A DNA stretch of 64,000 nucleotides from Sistotremastrum niveocremeum HHB9708 (lineage: Eukaryota; Basidiomycota; Agaricomycetes; Sistotremastrales; Sistotremastraceae): NCBI GenBank assembly GCA_001630475.1, contig KV419414.1, forward strand, positions 459,100 to 523,099. Direction: 5' to 3'. Positions 57,790 through 64,000 of this stretch are shown piece after piece (the stretch's first letter is position 1; every line of letters begins with the position of its first letter). Made by a program: the position numbers and the translations under genes. The notes under the pieces were generated by a model. The model saw nothing but the letters and a program-made list of their open reading frames with translations, was not told the origin of the DNA and searched no databases.

Positions 57790-59229
57790 ATGGACGACAA
57801 GACCAGTCTTTCTCTCCCACTCTACCCTGCTCAGCCTGGTCCAAGGCAAGGTTCGCCAGGACGCAAGAGTTCTATTTCAAAATGGTTGAAGATGGGGATA
57901 CTGGCTGGCGTGTTGCTTTGCTATGTGTGGATGCATAAGGAAGTGAAAGTGGCTACACCTTCGGTTGAGCGCAAGTCGGGCGAATTCACTTGGGATAAGG
58001 TGAGTATATCCTCGACTTACGACTCATCATTAAATTCTCACCTAAACATCACCAGCTTGCCCCCAATACGACGTTAGACTGGGTGAACTGTTTCGATAAG
58101 TTCCAATGTGCCCGGCTTGAGGTGCGTGAAACGAAACGACGCGTCTCTAGTAAGACCTGAACAACGAAACACAGGTTCCCTTGGATTATTCCAAACCAGA
58201 TGGCGAGAAAGCTGCCGTAGCGGTCATTCGTTTGCCCTCAAAATATCCTGTCGGTCACGAGAAATGGCGTGGTCCTATCCTATATAATCCTGTGAGCAAA
58301 AGACGCATCTCATGTCAGTCAATAAAGCTAATCATTGACAAGGGGGGACCAGGGGGTTCAGGGGTTGGACTAGTCCTATTAGCCGGTCAAGCATTCTCAG
58401 CAGTCATCGGTGACGACTACGACCACGTCGGCTTCGACCCTCGAGGCATTGGAGCCACCACACCTGCTGTGAATGCATTCCCTCTTCCAGCTGAACGAGC
58501 TACTTGGAATTTGAGAGCCGGGCCTCTTGTCAACGAAACCGCCGATGCATTGGCTGTCGCATATGCCAACACGAAGATTCTTGGACAGTTGGTTGAGCAG
58601 CGTACGAAGCATGCTGCACAGCATGTCTCTACGGCGATCGTTGCGAGAGATATGTTGTCTATAACGAGAGCGTATGGGCGGGAGAAGCTCCTTTATTGGG
58701 GGTTCAGCTATGGCACAGTTCTTGGAATAACGTATGTTTTGTTGAAAGCTTGATTGATCCTCTCCTAACAAATATACTTCAGGTATGCTTCAATGTTCCC
58801 AGTATGTACGAGAAAAATATTGTGGCAGCAATTTGCTCATTTCTGTTCAAGAATAACGTGGAACGGCTCATTGTTGATGGTGTGTAGTGATTTCCAATAT
58901 TGTCTCTGTCTTTCTTCATCGGTTTATAGGCGTGGTGGACACATACAACTATTATCAATGTGCGTGCTTTGCTTCCTTCTCGCCTAATATCTCATTCAGC
59001 GATCCCATTTCAATAGCCGCTTGGTCAAATAATCTTCTGGACGCGGATAAAATCCTTCCTTTCCTCTACAAAGAATGTGCAGCTTCCAAGGCATGTCCCC
59101 TGCACGAATCCACCCCCGACGCAGTCGGCAAACGAGTGCAGTCAATCCTCTCAAACCTAAAGACTCACCCACTCCCAGTCGTAGACGGAGACATCTATGG
59201 CATCGTAGATTACAAGATGGCCTGGAGTC
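57790..59229 (+). pseudogene. Alpha/beta hydrolase (tripeptidyl aminopeptidase-like, S33), interrupted by a copia insertion
   Basis: Exons found: 57790-57999, 58056-58121, 58175-58291, 58343-58731, 58783-58801, 58852-58879, 58930-58963 and 59000-59229; 364 codons remain. Seen: a type-II membrane anchor (WLKMGILAGVLLCYVWMHK), oxyanion-type GGPGGSG, FDPRGIG and the nucleophile elbow GFSYGT, then an alpha-helical lid-like part. The catalytic Asp/His region and the TAP C-terminal domain are missing because a retrotransposon LTR begins at 59230 inside the last exon. The frame enters the LTR and stops at about 59270. The 3' half of the gene probably lies beyond the window, after the element. Known role of the family: release of peptides or esters from the N-terminal side; substrate unknown. 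Confidence 0.78.
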
Positions 59230-59510
59230 TGTTAGATATCGAGTTCGTTACTGAGGCCGAGCCCGGTTAGCACTCACCGCGCTATGCCACTCTGTCGGAG
59301 TGCGGAGTCTGAATAATCGCTGCGACTGTATAGTAGGCTAGCGGAGTTTCATGTAGACCTCAGTGCTTGTAACAGACACTGAGGTCAGTACCTATTTCGT
59401 AGTCCCTTTATTCGCTCACTCATCGCCTGTACAGACTATATTTCGTACAGGTAGTTCTAGCTAATATATACTGAGTGCTTGTAACAGACACTGAGACTAT
59501 ATTTCGTACA
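59230..59510 (+). repeat. 5' LTR of the copia element (281 bp)
   Basis: Begins TGTTAG and ends GTACA just before the primer-binding site. It contains two copies of an inverted-repeat unit with CAGTG/CACTG arms (about 59370-59393 and 59471-59495) and two copies of AGACTATATTTCGTACAGG (59433 and 59494). Confidence 0.9.
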
Positions 59511-59524
59511 GGTTATGAGCCCTG
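59511..59524 (+). other. Primer-binding site, half-tRNA initiator Met type
   Basis: GGTTATGAGCCCTG follows the LTR directly. It is complementary to the anticodon stem-loop of initiator tRNA-Met, as in Drosophila copia, rather than to the tRNA 3' end. Confidence 0.65.
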
Positions 59525-59612
59525 CGCTCTAGTCATCGTACCAATATCCGTCTTCGCTCAAGGCATCACTCACTCATTTTCTATCCATCTCATCGACTCC
59601 AAGCCACCAAAA

Positions 59613-62600
59613 ATGTCATCAACCGAGAGCACAACCCAGCGGCGATTTCCTGCTCTAAAAGGGATGGACAATTATTATGTGTGGAAGATTCATATGAAAC
59701 AGTTCCTGATTTCGATAAAGCTATGGAAATACTCCTCTGGGATGGAACCAAAGCCGACCACTACCTATGCCACGAAGACGGCTGCAGACGGTACGACAAC
59801 AACGACCCCTACGCCACCCGATGCCACTCAACTCGCTACCTGGGTCGATAACGACGGCAGAGCACTCGCCGAAATCATGTTCGCAGTCGATGGAAGTATA
59901 TTGCCATTAATCGAACTAGTTGAGACGTCTGCCGAAGCGTTGAAGATCCTTTCGAACACCTACGAGAAAAAGGGTGCACTGCACGAAATCACACTCCAAC
60001 AGCAATTCTTCAGAACAGTCCTGGACGAAGGAGGGGAACTAGAACCTCATCTCAATGAGCTAGTTCGGATCAAACACCAGCTGGCACACCTTGGCGTAAT
60101 TATCAGTGATCGTCAACATGCCTCCACCATCCTCGCATCCCTCCCGGAATCCTGGACTACCTTGGTTCAGACATTCACTCCAGCCACCATTAACATGGAC
60201 GAAGTCCCTATCAGGGTTGCTGAAGAGTACCAACGAAGGCGTGCAAAAGGAACCGAAGCAGCTCTTGCGGCCAGGACTAATACGAGATCAGCTGTTAGAC
60301 CTCGGTGTCAGAACTGTGGTGTCTCAGGACATATCAAGGAAGCGTGTTGGGGCATTGGGGGCGGAAAGGAAGGTCAGGGACATCCTGATCGACCCTACGG
60401 GAATATAAAAACGCCAGAACATCCAAATGGACGTCCTCGAGCACGAATTGCGGATGCCACAACCGCCACGACTTCCCCAGTCACCCCAGTGGCAAACTCA
60501 GCCATCGCTGTTGATACCCAGATCGACCCACGTGCTTTCGTCGCAGCATTCACTGCTGACTTCCTGAATGGTTATGTCATCGATTCCGGTGCCACTCGGC
60601 ATATCACAGACAACATCAGTGATTTTGTCTCCATTCAGCCAGCTAGCGTGTCGATCAAAGGGATAGGCGAGAACTCTGTTCATGCCTCAGGTGTTGGATC
60701 AGTCCGTATCACCTGGAACGATACTGGACTCACCACCGAGCTCAAAAATGTCCTGTACGCTCCTCACGGCGGTGTGCGACTTATTTCTAAGGCCCAACTC
60801 GATGCAGACGGCTGGGAATCACGTTCCAAGCTTGGGATCGAAAACTGGTATAATCAGAAAGGAAAATTTATTGGGACAGCCCACAAGCGTAATGGAATGT
60901 GGCCCATCAATGCCGCCATTGAGATCCCGCGTGCTCATGTCTCCAAAGTTCCCCATGCCCCAAAACCAAACATAAACCTCTGGCATCGGCGTACCTGTCA
61001 CCAAGGAGTCGATTCTGTCATCTCTATGATCAAAAACAACCTCGTCGAAGGCATGGAAGTTGATCCTACCGATCTCCTACCCGATGCGCCACTCCCAGTC
61101 TGTTCCCCATGCATCATGGGCAAACACCAAAGGACCACCTTCCCTTCTTCGAAAAGTCGTGCCACTCGTCCTTTGGAGCTCATTCATGCCGACCTATGTG
61201 GACCTTTCAGCGTTATATCGAAAGGGGGTAACAGGTACTTCCTGGGACTCACAGACGACCATACCCGGATGTACTGGGTTTATTTCCTTCGTGACAAAGC
61301 TGGCGTACTCGACATTCTCAAGTCATTCAAGCCAATGGTTGAGAACGAAGTTGACTCCACCTGGAAGCGATTCAGAACTGATAATGGCGGGGAATTCATG
61401 AACTCAGCAATATCTGCTTGGCTCACCGAACATGGGATCATCCACGAAACAACCGCTCCATATTCGCCTGAACAAAATGGCGTTGCTGAACGTGGCAATC
61501 GCACCATTATGGAGCGTGTTCGTGCCATGCTCTATGCTCGAAACGTGAGCCTCTCATTCTGGGCCGATGCTGTACGAACCGCCACTTACCTCCGAAATCG
61601 CAGTCCGTCTAGTGCAATCAATGGTCGAACCCCCTACGAATTATGGAGTGGGGGAAAACCGTTTGTGGGACATCTACGCGAATTCGGGGTAAGGTGTTGG
61701 GTACATGTGCCAGATGAGATGAGAAAGAAGCTGGAGCCAAAGTCGGTTCAGTGCATCTTCTTAGGTTATTACGATCATAGTAAAGCCTACCGATGCTTCG
61801 ATTCCAAATCCCATCGCTACTTTAAATCATGCCATGTTATTTTCGACGAATCCCTGCATACCATTGTGGAAATCCCCTTTACTTCGTCTGCAGGGGGAGT
61901 AAAGCTTCTGGAATCCGATTCAGCATCCGTCAACAAACCATCAGACACGGAAACGTCAGAAGAAATACCTGAAGACGCTGTAATCGAACACCATCATACC
62001 CATGACGAAGAACCACAGCCAGCAGTCGAAACAACAGCTCATCGTGACGGAAACATACCAGAAGCAGATGCAGACGAATTAAGGAGATCCCAACCTCGGA
62101 GCGAGCCAATGCAACAGCACCTAGAGCCAATTCAACAAAGGAAATCTCGTCGTAAGGCCAACCTACCCCCAGAGATTCTTGTGCCACTCGATGGAGCTCC
62201 CAACAACGATGCAGAGGATGATTCAGATAACGAATCTGAGCTCACGCCGCCTCCGTCTGAGACAACTGAAATCATGGAACGAGAAAATCGAGCTTTCAGT
62301 GCTCATGCACGACTACCTTCAGGCATGGAACCCAGATCGTACGAAGAAGCGATTAATAGTGAGGACAGAGAGCATTGGATCAAAGCCATGGAAAGTGAAC
62401 ACGAAACACTTCAGCAATATGGCACGTGGTATGTTGGTAAACGACGGCCTGGAGTTCAGCTAGTTGGCTCTAAATGGGTCTATCATATCAAACACGATGC
62501 CAAGGGAACAATCACCAAATATAAGGCACGTCTAGTGGCCCAGGGATTTTCGCAGAAATTCGGCGAGTTGTATTTCGATGTATTCGCTCCAGTCGGTCGT

Positions 62601-63911
62601 TTCGAGTCTCTCCGGATTGTCATCACCCTAGGAAAAAGACTTGGATGGGTAACCAGGCAGGGAGACGTCAAATCAGCGTACCTCAATGGCATACTTGAGG
62701 AACAGATTGATCTCCGGCAACCCCAAGGCTTTGAAGAAGGCGACAAAGGGGATGTTTGCATATTGCAGGCCCCCTTATACGGATTAAAACAGGCCGGACG
62801 CGTATGGTACCTCCATATCAATGGGATCTACAAAGAACTTGGATTCCAGAGGATTCATGTCGATCATGCTGTCTATATTCGTCACACTAATACCGGAGCA
62901 AGTATTGTCAACATGGCAGTCGACGACCTTGCGATGACCTCCAGCTCTGATGCCGAAGCAGATCGCCTCGAACATGAAATTGGCGAGAAGGTCCAGATGG
63001 TCTTCGGCGGAGAACTCCATTGGCTATTAGGCCTAGAAATTGTCAATCAAAAGGACGGATCTTGCATAATGACGCAGAGAGCTTTTATTGACAATATTCT
63101 TCAACGGTTCAATCTTGACAGCTACGAAGTCAAACCTGTCTCGACGCCATTAGACCCATCCGTGACCATTGATAGCTCCATGTCACCTTCCCTTGACGAC
63201 CTCGAAACCATTGAAGCCATGAAGAAAGTCCCATATCGCCAAGCTCTAGGCGCCCTCAACTATCTGGTTAGTGCCACCAGACCGGACATTGCACACCCGG
63301 TTCAAAAGCTTGCCCGGTTCAACAGTAACCCCGGTCCTGGTCATTGGACAGCTGTGAAAAGAATTCTCAAATACCTTAAGGGAACGCGGAACCACGGCCT
63401 TCGACTGGGAACCAAAGGAAGCAACGTGCCACTCGAGATCTACTCGGATGCTGATTGGGCCGAAGATCGAGACAACAGACGATCTACGTCCGGATATGCT
63501 GCCTATTGCTTTGGTAGCTTAGTGGGTTGGAGTTCCAAACTGCAACCTACTGTTGCTCTATCGACCCTCGAAGCAGAATACATGGCTGCCTGTCATGCAT
63601 TACAGCAAGGTCTTTGGATGCGAGAGTTTGTCCGAGAACTCAACTTCGCCACAGATGATCCCACACCTGTCTATGTAGACAATCAAGGTACCATTGCATT
63701 CGCTAAGGGATCCACTAGCTACGGCAGAACCAAACATATCGATATCCGACACCATTTTGTCCGGGAACGACTTGAAGCGAAGGACATCAGTCTTAACTAT
63801 GTTCCATCCAAAGACAATGTTGCCGATCTATTCACCAAAGCCCTCGCTCGCCCTCTTTTCGAGACTCACCTACATACTCTCGGGATTCACGAACTCGAGG
63901 GGGAGTGTTAG
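59613..63911 (+). CDS. Copia gag-pol polyprotein
   Basis: One frame of 1432 aa with no internal stop. Seen in order: Gag-like region (MDNYYVWKIHMKQFL), a CCHC knuckle CQNCGVSGHIKEAC at about 232-245, protease VIDSGAT (Asp about 324), an HHCC-type pre-integrase domain (LWHRRTCH..CSPC), integrase catalytic D,D-35-E at about Asp527, Asp590 and Glu626, reverse transcriptase with KARLVAQG, VKSAYLNG, and AVDDL at the active site (about 1101-1105), and RNase H (YSDADWAED, STLEAEYMA, HIDIRHHFVRE). The stop codon TAG lies within the first bases of the 3' LTR. An upstream open extension to 59475 begins within the LTR and lacks an ATG. All catalytic residues are present, so it may be active. Confidence 0.93.
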   Translation: MSSTESTTQRRFPALKGMDNYYVWKIHMKQFLISIKLWKYSSGMEPKPTTTYATKTAADGTTTTTPTPPDATQLATWVDNDGRALAEIMFAVDGSILPLIELVETSAEALKILSNTYEKKGALHEITLQQQFFRTVLDEGGELEPHLNELVRIKHQLAHLGVIISDRQHASTILASLPESWTTLVQTFTPATINMDEVPIRVAEEYQRRRAKGTEAALAARTNTRSAVRPRCQNCGVSGHIKEACWGIGGGKEGQGHPDRPYGNIKTPEHPNGRPRARIADATTATTSPVTPVANSAIAVDTQIDPRAFVAAFTADFLNGYVIDSGATRHITDNISDFVSIQPASVSIKGIGENSVHASGVGSVRITWNDTGLTTELKNVLYAPHGGVRLISKAQLDADGWESRSKLGIENWYNQKGKFIGTAHKRNGMWPINAAIEIPRAHVSKVPHAPKPNINLWHRRTCHQGVDSVISMIKNNLVEGMEVDPTDLLPDAPLPVCSPCIMGKHQRTTFPSSKSRATRPLELIHADLCGPFSVISKGGNRYFLGLTDDHTRMYWVYFLRDKAGVLDILKSFKPMVENEVDSTWKRFRTDNGGEFMNSAISAWLTEHGIIHETTAPYSPEQNGVAERGNRTIMERVRAMLYARNVSLSFWADAVRTATYLRNRSPSSAINGRTPYELWSGGKPFVGHLREFGVRCWVHVPDEMRKKLEPKSVQCIFLGYYDHSKAYRCFDSKSHRYFKSCHVIFDESLHTIVEIPFTSSAGGVKLLESDSASVNKPSDTETSEEIPEDAVIEHHHTHDEEPQPAVETTAHRDGNIPEADADELRRSQPRSEPMQQHLEPIQQRKSRRKANLPPEILVPLDGAPNNDAEDDSDNESELTPPPSETTEIMERENRAFSAHARLPSGMEPRSYEEAINSEDREHWIKAMESEHETLQQYGTWYVGKRRPGVQLVGSKWVYHIKHDAKGTITKYKARLVAQGFSQKFGELYFDVFAPVGRFESLRIVITLGKRLGWVTRQGDVKSAYLNGILEEQIDLRQPQGFEEGDKGDVCILQAPLYGLKQAGRVWYLHINGIYKELGFQRIHVDHAVYIRHTNTGASIVNMAVDDLAMTSSSDAEADRLEHEIGEKVQMVFGGELHWLLGLEIVNQKDGSCIMTQRAFIDNILQRFNLDSYEVKPVSTPLDPSVTIDSSMSPSLDDLETIEAMKKVPYRQALGALNYLVSATRPDIAHPVQKLARFNSNPGPGHWTAVKRILKYLKGTRNHGLRLGTKGSNVPLEIYSDADWAEDRDNRRSTSGYAAYCFGSLVGWSSKLQPTVALSTLEAEYMAACHALQQGLWMREFVRELNFATDDPTPVYVDNQGTIAFAKGSTSYGRTKHIDIRHHFVRERLEAKDISLNYVPSKDNVADLFTKALARPLFETHLHTLGIHELEGEC
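63894..63905 (+). other. Polypurine tract
   Basis: A run of purines (GAGGGGGAG) directly before the 3' LTR, as needed for plus-strand priming. It overlaps the end of the polyprotein frame. Confidence 0.7.
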
Positions 63912-64000
63912 ATATCGAGTTCGTTACTGAGGCCGAGCCCGGTTAGCACTCACCGCGCTATGCCACTCTGTCGGAGTGCGGAGTCTGAATAATCGCTGCG
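63906..64000 (+). repeat. 3' LTR, first 95 bp
   Basis: Identical to 59230-59324 base by base; the rest lies outside the window. Confidence 0.93.

Larger units (their letters stand above)
59230..64000 (+). mobile_element. Ty1/copia LTR retrotransposon, apparently intact, 3' LTR truncated by window end
   Basis: Structure in order: 5' LTR 59230-59510 (TG..CA), primer-binding site at 59511, one long gag-pol frame 59613-63911, polypurine tract before 63906 and the start of the 3' LTR. The integrase precedes reverse transcriptase, which defines the copia order. The 95 bp of 3' LTR in the window are identical to the 5' LTR, so the insertion is young. The element interrupts an alpha/beta hydrolase exon. 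Confidence 0.95.

Noticed and set aside
1-64000. CRISPR arrays, bacterial operons, rRNA genes
   Set aside because: No regularly spaced direct repeats, no Shine-Dalgarno-type gene packing and no rRNA-like sequence; the window is intron-rich eukaryotic DNA.

Overview
The window is fungal nuclear DNA, most likely from a mushroom-forming basidiomycete (Agaricomycetes). Genes lie densely on both strands, almost all are cut by 46-80 nt introns with GT..AG ends, exons as short as 7 nt occur, and several family signatures (Git3/cAR-like receptors ending in NVxLFxxTRP, an mpaB-type ER oxygenase, F-box/LRR proteins) are typical of that group. All joined coordinates below were assembled by hand from splice motifs, reading phase and comparison between paralogues; every complete multi-exon model sums to a multiple of three.

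Layout. 1-4.8 kb: the 3' part of a WDR75/Utp17-like ribosome-biogenesis gene, then an isocitrate/2-methylisocitrate lyase with a mitochondrial-type N terminus. 4.9-9.4 kb: three tandem minus-strand paralogues (302-303 aa) with a modified MYND zinc finger. 9.4-17.5 kb: a Zn2Cys6 regulator and an F-box protein, separated by stretches with only doubtful gene remnants. 17.6-27.0 kb: a tandem array of four plus-strand genes built on repeated C..C..[FY]C-x2-H finger modules; two end in a membrane anchor and two in a shared C-terminal motif. This is the most unusual locus here. 27.4-31.3 kb: two tandem seven-helix receptor genes, followed by a 474-bp MITE with terminal inverted repeats and an 8-bp target duplication. 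32.8-38.4 kb: a xylose-reductase-like aldo/keto reductase, a hypothetical gene and a third receptor. 40.4-44.1 kb: GNL1 GTPase and an FSP1/AIFM2-like flavoprotein. 44.5-52.0 kb: two homeodomain genes with altered recognition helices, an F-box/LRR gene and a fourth receptor. 52.5-56.9 kb: an mpaB-type oxygenase beside a membrane-anchored FAD monooxygenase. 57.8-64 kb: a serine peptidase-like alpha/beta hydrolase cut by an apparently intact Ty1/copia retrotransposon whose 3' LTR runs off the window.

The genes do not form one pathway. Housekeeping genes (Utp17, lyase, GNL1, FSP1-like) alternate with locally expanded accessory families: MYND-like, C-C-C-H finger, receptors, F-box and homeodomain. 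The four receptors share one ten-exon architecture that includes a 7-nt microexon, so they descend from one duplicated ancestor. The oxygenase/monooxygenase pair could act on one substrate, but that is inference only.
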